Part shown: positions 1-7,637 of the stretch, piece by piece
How the letters are laid out: each line of letters begins with the position of its first letter
Numbering within the stretch: position 1 is the first letter of the stretch
Assembly: GCF_002483305.1 (NCBI RefSeq)
Contig: NZ_DLHQ01000016.1
Span: forward strand, 1 to 64,000
DNA: 64,000 nt
Direction of reading: 5' to 3'
Source: Brevundimonas sp. UBA7664
GTDB lineage: Bacteria; Pseudomonadota; Alphaproteobacteria; Caulobacterales; Caulobacteraceae
Made by a program: the position numbers and the translations under genes
Notes under the pieces: model-generated
The model's input: the letters and a program-made list of their open reading frames with translations, nothing else
Told to the model about the DNA's origin: nothing
Database searches by the model: none

Positions 1-321
1 CGCCGCGTCGGCCCGGCCCTGGCCGAGGCCGACGCGGCGGACGCCCTGCTGCACGCCTCCCGCGCCGTCCATCCGTCCATGGCCCTGCGGGACCGGGTCA
101 TCGCCTCGGCCGCCGGGGCCGGGTTGAAGGCCCGGCGCGAAGGCCGCCGGTGGCTCGACCGGCTGACGATCACCCTGGGCGCGGGCTGGGCCGCCGCGGC
201 CTGCGCCGGCGTCGTGGCCGGGGTCATGATGACCTCGCACCTGACCGCCGACGCCCAGGCCGAGGCCGTCCTCTACCAGGCCTCCCTGCTCGGCGTCGAC
301 GACATGGAGGTGCTCGGATGA
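1..321 (+). CDS. C-terminal part of a small membrane protein, possibly anti-sigma-like (5' end outside window)
   Basis: The frame is open from the first base, so the start lies upstream and about 106 residues are visible. The visible part begins with an Ala-rich helical stretch (ALLHASRAVHPS, then LRDRVIASAAG), has a basic patch, one hydrophobic segment at about residues 54-75, and a short exterior tail. Such Ala/Pro-flanked 'ALRDRVI' stretches are common in short cytoplasmic tails of anti-sigma-like proteins, but nothing diagnostic is visible. Its stop overlaps the next start (ATGA at 318-321), so the two are translationally coupled and probably cooperate in envelope-stress sensing. That role is inferred from context only. 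Confidence 0.6.
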   Translation, partial: RRVGPALAEADAADALLHASRAVHPSMALRDRVIASAAGAGLKARREGRRWLDRLTITLGAGWAAAACAGVVAGVMMTSHLTADAQAEAVLYQASLLGVDDMEVLG

Positions 322-836
322 GCCCGAAGACGCTGAAGATCGCCCTCGCCGTCTCGGTGGCGCTGAATCTGTTTGCGGCCGCCGCCGTGACCACCCTGTT
401 CGTCACCCGCGCCCAGGTCGAGCACCGGGTCGAGGCCCAGCACCGTCCGGCCCGGTCCGGTTCGCCGATGCGGCTGATCGAGCAGCTCGATCCCGCCGTC
501 CGCGAGCGGGTGCGCGGCGCCTTGCGGGCCTCGGCCCTGGCGGCCCATCCGGATTTCGAGGAAGCGCGGCTGAAACGGCGTCAGGCCGTGGAGATGGCCC
601 GCGCCGGAACCTTCGACGCGGACCGGACCCGCGCCTTGCTCGAACAGTCCCGCACCGCCGAATTGCGCGGCCGGGCGCGGCTCGAAGCCGACGCGGTCGC
701 CCTGCTGGCGACGCTGGAGCCGGAAGACCGGCAGGGGATGTCCGACATCCTGACCCGCCGCGGCCGCAGCGGCGGCCGGGGCGGCGGCTCCCGCAATCCG
801 CATGCGGACTCCGGCAAGGCGACGCCCCCGGCCTGA
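318..836 (+). CDS. Spy/CnrR-like periplasmic heavy-metal sensor family protein
   Basis: 172 residues. An N-terminal hydrophobic segment (about residues 6-28) acts as signal anchor. The rest is a charged, helical periplasmic domain with the alternating 'R.R....ALRASALAAHPDFEEARLKRRQAVEM' style of the Metal_resist/Spy/ZraP superfamily, followed by a low-complexity Gly/Arg/Pro tail. Members of this family dampen or sense envelope and metal stress. There is no His-rich metal site, so a metal ligand cannot be asserted. The ATG at 318 overlaps the upstream stop, which supports this start and an operon with the preceding membrane protein. The assignment rests on size, topology and helical pattern, so an unrelated membrane-anchored helical protein is possible. 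Confidence 0.62.
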   Translation: MSPKTLKIALAVSVALNLFAAAAVTTLFVTRAQVEHRVEAQHRPARSGSPMRLIEQLDPAVRERVRGALRASALAAHPDFEEARLKRRQAVEMARAGTFDADRTRALLEQSRTAELRGRARLEADAVALLATLEPEDRQGMSDILTRRGRSGGRGGGSRNPHADSGKATPPA

Positions 837-841
837 CGTCC

Positions 842-2716
842 TCAGGCGGCGCGGGCCTGCGCCGGCGCCTGCGTCTGGGCGGGCTGGCCCGGTCGCCGGA
901 TCGGCAGGTCGAAACTCACCGTCGTGCCGCGTCCGGGCTCGCTCTCGATGCTCAGCGCCCCGCCGTGCAATTCGATCAGCGACTTGGTCAGGGCCAGCCC
1001 CAGGCCCGTTCCCTGCGTCGTCTTGGAATGCTGGCCCTCGACCTGTTCGAACGGTCGCGCCAGCCGGGTCAGGTCCTCCGCGGCGATGCCGATCCCCGTA
1101 TCGGTCACCGCCACCCGCAGCCGATCGTCGTCCTCGCGCGACAGGGCCACGACGATGTGGCCGCCCTCGGGGGTGAATTTCACGGCGTTGGAGATCAGGT
1201 TCAGCACCACCTGTTTCAGCCCGCGATAGTCGGCGTCGATCTCCGGCAGCTCCGGCGCATCGACCAGCAGGTTCAGCCCGGCCTCCTGGATCTTGCCGCG
1301 CATCAGGCGGGCGGCGTCGTCCACCACCTCCTTCACCGACACGGTCTCATAATGCAGCGTCAGCTTGCCGGCCTCGATCTTGGCCATGTCGAGCACGTCG
1401 TTGATCAGCGACAGCAGGTGCTGGCCCGACTTCAGGATGTCGGCCGCATAGCCCTTGTATTTCGGATCGCCCAGCGGCCCGAACATCTCTCCCGCCATGA
1501 TTTCCGAAAAGCCGTTGATGGCGTTCAGCGGCGTGCGCAGCTCGTGGCTCATATTGGCCAGGAATTCGGACTTGGCCTGGTTGGCCGCCTCCGCCCGGGT
1601 CATCGCCACCTCGTATTTGCGCGCCAGCTGCGACAGCTTCTCCTCGCGGTCCTCCAGCTCGGTGATGGTGACGTGCAGCCGTTCGGTGGCGCGCTGACGT
1701 TCCGCCTCCTTCTGCTTGATGGCGGTGATGTCGGCCGCGGTGACCACCGAGCCGCCGTCCGAGGTGAATCGCTCGATCAGCTGCAGCCAGCGTCCGTCGT
1801 GCAGTTCGACCTCACGCGCCCCGGCGCGGCCTCCGGCCGCCGGCTGGTCCGACTTGATGGCGAGGGCGGCGATCTGGTTCAGATCCTGTTTGAACGCCCC
1901 CTTGCGCAGCACCCCGGGCTCGAAGGCGAAGGCGTCCTGAAACGCCTGGTTCGAAAGGATTAGCCGGCCCGCCTTGTCGAACAGGACAAAGGCGTCGGAC
2001 ACGCTCTCGATGCCGTCGCGCAGCCGGCTCTCGGCGGCCTGGGCCTGGGCCTTGGCGCGCCGGGCCTCGGTGGTGTCCAGGGCCACGCCCAGAACGCTGG
2101 TGAAGCCGTGGTCGCCGCGGTCGCCGCGCGCCTGGCCGCGGGCGTCGATCCAGCGCGCCCGTCCCTGGGCGTCCGGGACCGGAAAGCTGACGTCGAAGGT
2201 CCCGAACGTCTGGGCTTGGCGCAGCGCGTGCAGGACGGTTTCGTGATAGCGCGGATGAATGCGAGCCAGCAGTTCGTCGGACGGGATCGGGCCGCTCCGG
2301 TCCAGCCCCATCAGTTCGGCCATATAGTCGGAGATGCTGATCAGGTCGGTTTCGGTGTCCCACTCCCAGACCCCGCAGCGCGCGGCCTCGACCGCGCCGC
2401 GGAAGCGCCGTTCTGACGCCGCCCACTCACGACTGATGCCCTGCTGACGCCGCTGCATGTGCAGGACCAGCGCGAGCGTGAACAGACCGATGGCGATCGG
2501 CGGTCCCAGGACCCAGAGTTCGCTCCAGCCGATCCCCGTGAGCAAGCCCGCCGCCGTCGCCTCCTGACGGTCGATCGTGCGCGCGATCAGCAGGACATGG
2601 GCGGTGATCGCCAGCGCGAGCGCCAGGGTGGCGATGCGGATCCAGGGGGGCGGACCCCTGTGCCGATCGGCTGCACGCCGACCCTCGCTGGTTATGCGGC
2701 GCTCTTCACCCCGCAA
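842..2716 (-). CDS. membrane-bound PAS-domain sensor histidine kinase (PleC/DivJ-like)
   Basis: 624 residues, with two membrane helices (about 26-46 and 66-86), two PAS-like regions (about 100-215 and 228-340), a coiled-coil linker, then HisKA with the phospho-acceptor His391 in MSHELRTPLNAINGF. The HATPase_c domain carries an N box (NLISNAVKF), G1 box (DTGIGI) and G2 box (GTGLGL). It autophosphorylates and passes phosphate to an unlinked response regulator; no regulator gene is adjacent. The kinase core resembles the Caulobacterales cell-cycle kinases, but orthology to PleC or DivJ is not claimed. The only in-frame start that keeps both membrane helices is a TTG at 2716, preceded by GGGAGAG. 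Three GANTC sites lie just upstream. The gene is convergent with the Spy-like gene, 5 bp away. Confidence 0.88.
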   Translation of the reverse strand: MRGEERRITSEGRRAADRHRGPPPWIRIATLALALAITAHVLLIARTIDRQEATAAGLLTGIGWSELWVLGPPIAIGLFTLALVLHMQRRQQGISREWAASERRFRGAVEAARCGVWEWDTETDLISISDYMAELMGLDRSGPIPSDELLARIHPRYHETVLHALRQAQTFGTFDVSFPVPDAQGRARWIDARGQARGDRGDHGFTSVLGVALDTTEARRAKAQAQAAESRLRDGIESVSDAFVLFDKAGRLILSNQAFQDAFAFEPGVLRKGAFKQDLNQIAALAIKSDQPAAGGRAGAREVELHDGRWLQLIERFTSDGGSVVTAADITAIKQKEAERQRATERLHVTITELEDREEKLSQLARKYEVAMTRAEAANQAKSEFLANMSHELRTPLNAINGFSEIMAGEMFGPLGDPKYKGYAADILKSGQHLLSLINDVLDMAKIEAGKLTLHYETVSVKEVVDDAARLMRGKIQEAGLNLLVDAPELPEIDADYRGLKQVVLNLISNAVKFTPEGGHIVVALSREDDDRLRVAVTDTGIGIAAEDLTRLARPFEQVEGQHSKTTQGTGLGLALTKSLIELHGGALSIESEPGRGTTVSFDLPIRRPGQPAQTQAPAQARAA

Positions 2717-2730
2717 GGCGCTCTCCCAAG

Positions 2731-2772
2731 GATTCGACGGCGATAACGGAATCTAGGCTGCGTCGCGGATTC
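2731..2772 (-). promoter_or_regulatory. cluster of three GANTC (CcrM-type) methylation sites upstream of the histidine kinase
   Basis: GATTC at 2731-2735, GAATC at 2749-2753 and GATTC at 2768-2772 lie 18 and 19 bp apart, immediately upstream of the kinase start at 2716. GANTC is the recognition motif of the cell-cycle methyltransferase CcrM in Caulobacterales, and its methylation state modulates some promoters. The sites are read directly; a regulatory role is inferred. Confidence 0.5.
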
Positions 2773-2822
2773 CTGTCGAGGCTTGGTTGGAAACCATCAA
2801 CCTTTTGTCACGGCCACTGTGC

Positions 2823-3398
2823 TCAGGCCGCCTGTGATTCCCGCGTCGGCGCCGCCACGCCGTCGGACGGCGGGGCCAGGACGTCGGTGACCGCCTTCAG
2901 CGCGGCCCGGGCCTCGCGGGCCAGCGACTGCATTTCCGGCGGCGCGTCGTCGGGCGCCTCCTCGACCGCGGCGGCCAGCCGCTCCGCCAGCGCCATCAGC
3001 CGCGGCGCGGCGGCGATCAGCCGGGCCTGGAATTCGATCTGGTCGGGGTCGCGGTCGTATTCGGCGCCGGGCACGCGCCAGCCGCCCCAGTCGGCCTTGT
3101 CGGTCACCACCACGGGATAGGTGCCGGGGAAGGGATGGTGCGGACAGTCATCCGCCGTCTGCCACTTGTTCCGGGCCCGCATCAGCCGCCAGGTCTCGCC
3201 CGCGTTCGCCGTCGGGTCATCGGTCGGCAGCAGCAGCTCATGGCCGAGAAATTCGCGGCCCAGTCCGACGTCATAGGTGACGCGCACGGGCTCCTCGAAT
3301 CCCTTGGCCCAGACCGGCTGGACCTTCTCGATCTGGGCCCATGCGCCGACGCATTCGACCCAGACCTTCTGACCCTTCTGGAATTGCGCGCGCGCCAT
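2823..3398 (-). CDS. conserved hypothetical protein with an N-terminal SH3-like beta segment
   Basis: 191 residues, not recognised as a named family. The first 70 residues are beta-rich and polar (QKVWVECVGAWAQIEKVQPV, then VRVTYDVGLGREF), which could fold as a small barrel. A central basic/aromatic part follows (WRLMRARNKWQ, HPFPGTYPVVVTDKADWGGW). The C-terminal third is an Ala-rich helix (LIAAAPRLMALAERLAAAVEE). There is no signal peptide or membrane segment, so it is probably cytoplasmic. The ATG at 3398 begins the conserved-looking sequence. It is monocistronic between the kinase and the CBS protein, on the same strand as both. Base composition matches its neighbours, so it looks native. 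Confidence 0.65.
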   Translation of the reverse strand: MARAQFQKGQKVWVECVGAWAQIEKVQPVWAKGFEEPVRVTYDVGLGREFLGHELLLPTDDPTANAGETWRLMRARNKWQTADDCPHHPFPGTYPVVVTDKADWGGWRVPGAEYDRDPDQIEFQARLIAAAPRLMALAERLAAAVEEAPDDAPPEMQSLAREARAALKAVTDVLAPPSDGVAAPTRESQAA

Positions 3399-3491
3399 CG
3401 GCGTCTCCCGTATTCGACGGCAACCCTCTCACGGCGGGGTGAACGCCCGGTTTGGCGAAAGGGTGAAGCGGGCCTTAACGCCCGGCCGGGA

Positions 3492-3902
3492 TCAGGTGCG
3501 CGAGATCTCTTCCAGCGCCTCGCCGGCGTATTTTTCCTTCACCCGCGTGGACAGGTCGCCCAGCGACACGACCCCGACCAGCCGGTCGTCCTTGTCCAGC
3601 ACCGGCAGGCGACGGATCTGTTTGGTCCCCATGGCGTCCAGCACGGTCTTCAGGTCGTCATCGGCCCGGGCGGTGTGCGGATCGCGCGAGATATACTCCA
3701 CCACCGGCGAGGTGCAGGCGGCGCCGCCGGCCACGGCGCGCACGGCGATGTCGCGATCGGTGATCGTGCCGATCAGGGTGTCGCCGTCGGCCACCGGCAT
3801 GAAGCCGAAATCGCCGGCCGCCATGCGCGCGGCGACTTCCTGGAGGCTGTCGCCGGGCCGGGCGACCTGGACGTCCTTGCTCATTACGTCGCGAACTTTC
3901 AT
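3492..3902 (-). CDS. tandem CBS-domain protein
   Basis: 136 residues made of two CBS motifs: residues about 1-60 (VRDVMSKDVQVARPGDSLQE through IGTITDRDIAVRAV) and 65-125 (VVEYISRDPHTARADDDLKT through LVGVVSLGDLSTR). The paired 'P V . D . . . L . G . . . . . D' pattern is typical of stand-alone CBS-pair proteins that bind adenine nucleotides and act as energy or redox-state sensors. No catalytic domain is fused. The ATG at 3902 is preceded by GGAG in 'aaggagactcccg'. The partner is unknown and the neighbours do not suggest one. Confidence 0.88.
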   Translation of the reverse strand: MKVRDVMSKDVQVARPGDSLQEVAARMAAGDFGFMPVADGDTLIGTITDRDIAVRAVAGGAACTSPVVEYISRDPHTARADDDLKTVLDAMGTKQIRRLPVLDKDDRLVGVVSLGDLSTRVKEKYAGEALEEISRT

Positions 3903-4068
3903 CGGGAGTCTCCTTGGGTGGGGCTGTCGTCAAAACCCCCGTCGCCCCCGCCGGTTCCGGTTCAGGAAGCTGACTGCCAGACAACGGGGCTCTCAGGGTC
4001 GTGTCAGGGCCCGTGTGGTCATCTGCGCTCACGGTCCGCTCGGGGCCGGAACGATGAGGACTACGACA

Positions 4069-4470
4069 ATGAAACCCGCCATGATCCGGAAGGCCCTGCT
4101 TTCCACGCTGGCGGCGACGGCGGTCATGACGGCCACGCCGGCGCTGGCCCAGAACGCAGGCCTTTCCATCAGCTTCGGCTCGCCGGGCTACAGCCAGGGC
4201 TACGGCTACGGCTACGGCCACGACCGCGGCTACGGCAACGATCTGCGCGCCAAGGCCCAGAGGCTGGAACAGCGGATCGATCGACTGGAATACAACGGCC
4301 GCATCAGCCGGCGCGAGGCCCGCAGCCTGGCCTGGCAAATGGACGAGTACCGCCGTCTGGAATGGCGCTATGCCCGTGATGGTCTGAACCGGCGCGAGTA
4401 CGCGGACCTGAGCTACCGCCTGGACCGGATCCAGGCCATGATCCGCCAGGACCGCCGCGACCGCTGGTAG
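4069..4470 (+). CDS. small secreted protein with charged helical repeat (paralogue of the C-terminal repeats of the protein at 35004)
   Basis: 133 residues. The signal peptide (about 1-27) ends at ALAQ. A Gly/Tyr-rich linker follows (GYGYGYGHDRGYG), then a helical module: LEQRIDRLEYNGRISRREAR, a spacer, RLEWRYARDGLNRREYADL and RLDRIQAMI. The same module (ARID...GSISRTE..RLR, Y..DGL...ER.DL) is repeated in the secreted protein at 35004-36083, so the two are related. GAGGA at 4056-4060 lies 8 bp before ATG 4069; an in-frame ATG at 4054 is less likely. A strong terminator follows. Function is unknown; a structural or scaffolding role in the periplasm is a guess. Confidence 0.75.
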   Translation: MKPAMIRKALLSTLAATAVMTATPALAQNAGLSISFGSPGYSQGYGYGYGHDRGYGNDLRAKAQRLEQRIDRLEYNGRISRREARSLAWQMDEYRRLEWRYARDGLNRREYADLSYRLDRIQAMIRQDRRDRW

Positions 4471-4490
4471 GTCCGGCGTGACGGAACAGA

Positions 4491-4519
4491 GGGCCGCCCC
4501 GGCGACGGGGCGGCCCTTT
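4491..4519 (+). terminator. intrinsic terminator
   Basis: A perfect 10-bp GC stem (GGGCCGCCCC at 4491-4500, GGGGCGGCCC at 4507-4516) with a 6-base loop is followed by TTT. It lies 21 bp after the stop of the small secreted protein. Confidence 0.85.
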
Positions 4520-4569
4520 CGCTTTGGCTGCGGTCCCGCTAAGCCGCGCGGGCCAGCCGGAGCCCGTCC

Positions 4570-6078
4570 ATGACCGCCCTCGACACCGCCGCCGCAGAAT
4601 CCCGTGACATCCTGACCCGCCTCGGCGTGCCCGCCTCCGTCTGGAGTTCCGACGGGTTCGAAGCGCGCTCGCCGATCGACGGCTCGGTCGCCGGACGGGT
4701 CGCCGAAACGCCCGACCTCGACGCCGTCGCTGATCGCGCGGTCGCCGCCTTCCACCCGTGGAAACGCCTCCCCGCCCCGCGTCGCGGCGAACTGGTCCGC
4801 CTGCTCGGCGAGGAGCTGCGCGCTTCCAGGGACGACCTCGCCCGCCTGGTCACCCTCGAAGCCGGCAAGATCGTCTCCGAAGGCCTCGGCGAGGTGCAGG
4901 AGATGATCGACATCTGCGACTTCGCCGTCGGCCTGTCGCGCCAGATCTACGGCCTGACCATCGCCAGCGAACGGCCCGGCCACCACATGCGCGAGACGTA
5001 CCAGCCGCTGGGGCCGGTGCTGGTCATTTCGGCCTTCAACTTCCCGGTGGCTGTCTGGGCCTGGAACGCCTGCCTCGCTCTCGTCTGCGGCGACCCGGTG
5101 ATCTGGAAGCCGTCGGAAAAGACGCCGCTGACGGCGCTCGCCACCCACGCCATCCTCGACCGTGCCCTCGCCCGGTTCGGCGACGCCCCCGCGGGCCTGT
5201 CCCAGCTGGTCATCGGCGGGCGCGAGGCCGGCGAGGCCCTCGCCGCCGACCCCCGCATCCCGCTGGTCTCCGCAACCGGCTCGACCCGCATGGGCCGGGC
5301 CGTGGCCCAGACCGTCGCCGCCCGCCTCGGCCGCAGCCTGCTGGAGCTCGGCGGCAACAACGCCATGGTCGTCACGCCGAGCGCCGACCTCGACATGGCC
5401 GTCCGCGCCATCGCCTTCTCGGCCGTCGGCACCGCCGGCCAGCGCTGCACCACCCTGCGCCGCCTGCTGGTCCACGAGAGCATCGCCGACGGCCTCATTG
5501 CGCGTCTCAAGGCCGCGTATGAGACCCTGCCGGTCGGCGACCCGCGCGGAGACGGCATCCTGATCGGCCCGCTGATCGACGAGGCTTCGGCGCACGGCTT
5601 CGACACGGCGCTGGCGCAGGCCGTTGAACAGGGCGGCCGGATCGTTGTCGGCGGCGACCGGGTCGACCGTGACGGCGTCTACGTCCGCCCCGCCATCGTC
5701 CGCATGCCCTCCCAGACAGCAGTGGTCGAGCACGAGACCTTCGCTCCCATCCTCTATGTCCTGACCTGGTCCGACTTCGACGAAGCAGTCGCGATGCAGA
5801 ACGCCGTGCCCCAGGGCCTGAGCTCCTGCGTCTTCACCGACAGCGTCCGCGAGGCCGAGGCCTTCCTGTCGGCCTGGGGCTCCGACTGCGGCATCGCCAA
5901 CGTCAACATCGGCCCCTCGGGCGCCGAGATCGGCGGGGCCTTCGGCGGCGAAAAGGACACCGGCGGCGGGCGCGAGAGCGGCTCCGATGCCTGGAAGGCC
6001 TATATGCGCCGCCAGACCCAGACGGTGAATTTCAGCCGCGAACTGCCGTTGGCCCAGGGGGTGAAGTTCGACGTGTGA
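4570..6078 (+). CDS. ALDH7-type NAD(P)+ aldehyde dehydrogenase (aminoadipate-semialdehyde / piperideine-6-carboxylate dehydrogenase-like)
   Basis: 502 residues, the usual ALDH length. It shows the Rossmann and substrate motifs ISAFNFPVAVWAWN, WKPSEKTPLT, the general-base Glu motif LELGGNNAMVV and the catalytic Cys motif GTAGQRCTTLRR, with GGAFGGEKDTGGGRESGSD near the C terminus. 'GNNA' plus 'GTAGQRCTTLRR' is characteristic of ALDH7 (antiquitin/AmaB/Pcd), which oxidises alpha-aminoadipate semialdehyde in lysine catabolism. The substrate is inferred from the family, since no lysine-catabolic neighbour is present. It is soluble, without signal peptide. The ATG at 4570 follows a CGGAG box. A dispersed palindromic repeat lies directly after the stop. 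Confidence 0.9.
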   Translation: MTALDTAAAESRDILTRLGVPASVWSSDGFEARSPIDGSVAGRVAETPDLDAVADRAVAAFHPWKRLPAPRRGELVRLLGEELRASRDDLARLVTLEAGKIVSEGLGEVQEMIDICDFAVGLSRQIYGLTIASERPGHHMRETYQPLGPVLVISAFNFPVAVWAWNACLALVCGDPVIWKPSEKTPLTALATHAILDRALARFGDAPAGLSQLVIGGREAGEALAADPRIPLVSATGSTRMGRAVAQTVAARLGRSLLELGGNNAMVVTPSADLDMAVRAIAFSAVGTAGQRCTTLRRLLVHESIADGLIARLKAAYETLPVGDPRGDGILIGPLIDEASAHGFDTALAQAVEQGGRIVVGGDRVDRDGVYVRPAIVRMPSQTAVVEHETFAPILYVLTWSDFDEAVAMQNAVPQGLSSCVFTDSVREAEAFLSAWGSDCGIANVNIGPSGAEIGGAFGGEKDTGGGRESGSDAWKAYMRRQTQTVNFSRELPLAQGVKFDV

Positions 6079-6263
6079 CCCCTCTCCCATCGGGAGAGGG
6101 CTTGAGCGCACGGCGGCGGAGCCGTCGTCCTTGCGCGAAAGGGTGAGGGTCGTCTGTCTCCGTCGGCGTAGCCGTGTCGCTGTCCGGAGCGGCGGCTCAC
6201 GCCGACTGAACCATCCGACCCACATCCGGCGCTACGCGCCACCTTCTCCCAATGGGAGAAGGG
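6079..6263. repeat. dispersed palindromic element R1, copy A
   Basis: Starts with CCCTCTCCCATCGGGAGAGG and ends with CCTTCTCCCAATGGGAGAAG. Between are an inner ACGGC-GCCGT stem, the segment CCTTGCGCGAAAGGGTG, and CCGACCCACATCCGG. The same order is seen at 7474-7628, and the inverted order at 41747-41925. It fills the whole gap between the aldehyde dehydrogenase and the convergent YcaQ-like gene. Confidence 0.8.
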
Positions 6264-7454
6264 TCAGATCACGTCGGCCAACGCCTCCGCCAGATCGCCC
6301 TTCCCGACCACCTCGACATCCCCCAGCCCCAGCCACCCGGCCATCCGCCGCAGCTCCGCCGCCAGGCGCGCCGGCGTCTCCGGCGTCGCATCCGGCTCGC
6401 GCCAGGCCGCCTGCACGAGCAGCCGCCCGGCCTTGCGGTCCGACTTCAGATCGACCCGCGCCGTGATCGCCTCGTCCTCGAGGAACGGCAGCACATAGTA
6501 GCCGTGGGCCCGCTTGTGGGCGGGCGTGTAGATCTCCAGCCGCACCTTGACCCCGAACAACCGCTCGGTCCGGTCGCGGGTCCAGATCAGGTTGTCGAAC
6601 GGCGACAGCAACGCCGCGCCCGCGACCTTGCGCGGCGACTTCGCCCCGGCCGCCAGATACGCCGCATGCCGCCAGCCCTTCACCGCGACGGGCGTCAGCT
6701 CCCCCGCCTCGACCAGTTCCGCGATCCGGTCGCGCGCATCGGCCAGCGGCAGGCGGAAATAGTCCCGCAGGTCCGCCGCCGTCGCCACGCCCATGGCCCG
6801 CGCCGATATGCGCACCAGCTCCCGCTGCGCATCCGCCTCGGTCGGCGTCGGCAGGTCGACGATGCGGGCGGGCAGGGCGCGTTCGGTCAGGTCATAGACC
6901 CGCTCGAAACCGTTCCGCGTCTTTGTCGTGATCAGCCCGGCCCAGAACAGCCACTCCAGCGCCCGCTTGCCGTCCGACCACGACCACCAGCCCGGCGCCC
7001 CGCGCGGGCCTGACGCGAAATCGCCGCCCGTGACCGGCCCGCGCCGTTCGATCTCGGCCAGGACCCCCTCGATATAGTCGGCCTTCTCGCGCCCGAACCG
7101 CGACAGGCCGGTCCACATGGCGCCGTCCTTCGCCCGATCCATCCGCCAGCGCAGCAGCGGCTGCAGCTCCAGCGGCAGCATCGACGCCTCATGCCCCCAG
7201 TATTCGAACAGTCCCCGCCGCGCCCCCCAGGCCTCGGCCTCCAGCGCCTCGCGCGGATAGTCCCCCAGCCGCGAAAAGCCCGGCAGATAATGGGTGCGGG
7301 TGACGACGTTGACGCTGTCGATCTGGATCACGCCCAGCTTCCGGGCGACGTCGCGGACGTGGCTCCGGCCCGGCGCGGCGGGCTGCGCGCGCCCGAACCC
7401 CTGGGCGGCCAGGGCGATGCGGCGGGCGGTCCTGGCGGAGAGGGTGTCGGTCAC
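6264..7454 (-). CDS. YcaQ/AlkX-type winged-helix DNA glycosylase (HTH_42 family)
   Basis: 396 residues from the GTG at 7454. The sequence has the HTH_42 (YcaQ) hallmarks: ARRIALAAQGF near the N terminus, GVIQIDSVNVVTRTHYLP, YWGHEASMLP, and a C-terminal region with LLSPFDNLIWTRDR and YYVLPFLEDE. The Q-I-D triad matches the Q-phi-D catalytic motif known for YcaQ/AlkX, which unhooks interstrand crosslinks and removes bulky N-alkyl purines. A longer frame begins at 7484 inside the adjacent repeat palindrome; that extension is repeat sequence, so the GTG start is preferred. The gene lies between two repeat elements (R1 copies A and B), convergent with the dehydrogenase. It is one of several DNA-repair genes in the window. 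Confidence 0.87.
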   Translation of the reverse strand: MTDTLSARTARRIALAAQGFGRAQPAAPGRSHVRDVARKLGVIQIDSVNVVTRTHYLPGFSRLGDYPREALEAEAWGARRGLFEYWGHEASMLPLELQPLLRWRMDRAKDGAMWTGLSRFGREKADYIEGVLAEIERRGPVTGGDFASGPRGAPGWWSWSDGKRALEWLFWAGLITTKTRNGFERVYDLTERALPARIVDLPTPTEADAQRELVRISARAMGVATAADLRDYFRLPLADARDRIAELVEAGELTPVAVKGWRHAAYLAAGAKSPRKVAGAALLSPFDNLIWTRDRTERLFGVKVRLEIYTPAHKRAHGYYVLPFLEDEAITARVDLKSDRKAGRLLVQAAWREPDATPETPARLAAELRRMAGWLGLGDVEVVGKGDLAEALADVI

Positions 7455-7473
7455 GAGGCGACCATGCCCCGTT

Positions 7474-7628
7474 CCCTCTCCCATTGGGAGAGGGCTTGAG
7501 CGGACGGCGGCGAAGCCGTCGTCCTTGCGCGAAAGGGTGTGGGTCGACCGCCCCGGGGCGGCTTCGCCGCTTCAACCAGCCGACCCACATCCGGCCCTTC
7601 GGGCCACCTTCTCCCAATGGGAGAAGGG
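7474..7628. repeat. dispersed palindromic element R1, copy B
   Basis: The best preserved copy. The left box is CCCTCTCCCATTGGGAGAGG and the right box CCTTCTCCCAATGGGAGAAG. Inside are TTGAGCG-ACGGC-GGCGAA-GCCGT, CCTTGCGCGAAAGGGTG, and CCGACCCACATCCGGCCC-TTC-GGGCC. It lies between the YcaQ-like gene start and the VWA gene stop. Because CCCAATGGG contains ATG on both strands, it creates false start codons. Confidence 0.85.
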
Positions 7629-7637
7629 ATCAGGCCC

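Noticed and set aside
3658..6225. Long open frame of 855 codons on the minus strand across the CBS to dehydrogenase region
   Set aside because: Antisense to clear genes (CBS protein, secreted protein, ALDH); its translation is low-complexity His/Asp/Gly-rich, a usual by-product of high-GC codon bias.
7484..7617. Open frames beginning with MGEG next to repeats
   Set aside because: The start codons lie in the CCCAATGGG boxes of repeat R1, which contain ATG on both strands; they are not gene starts.
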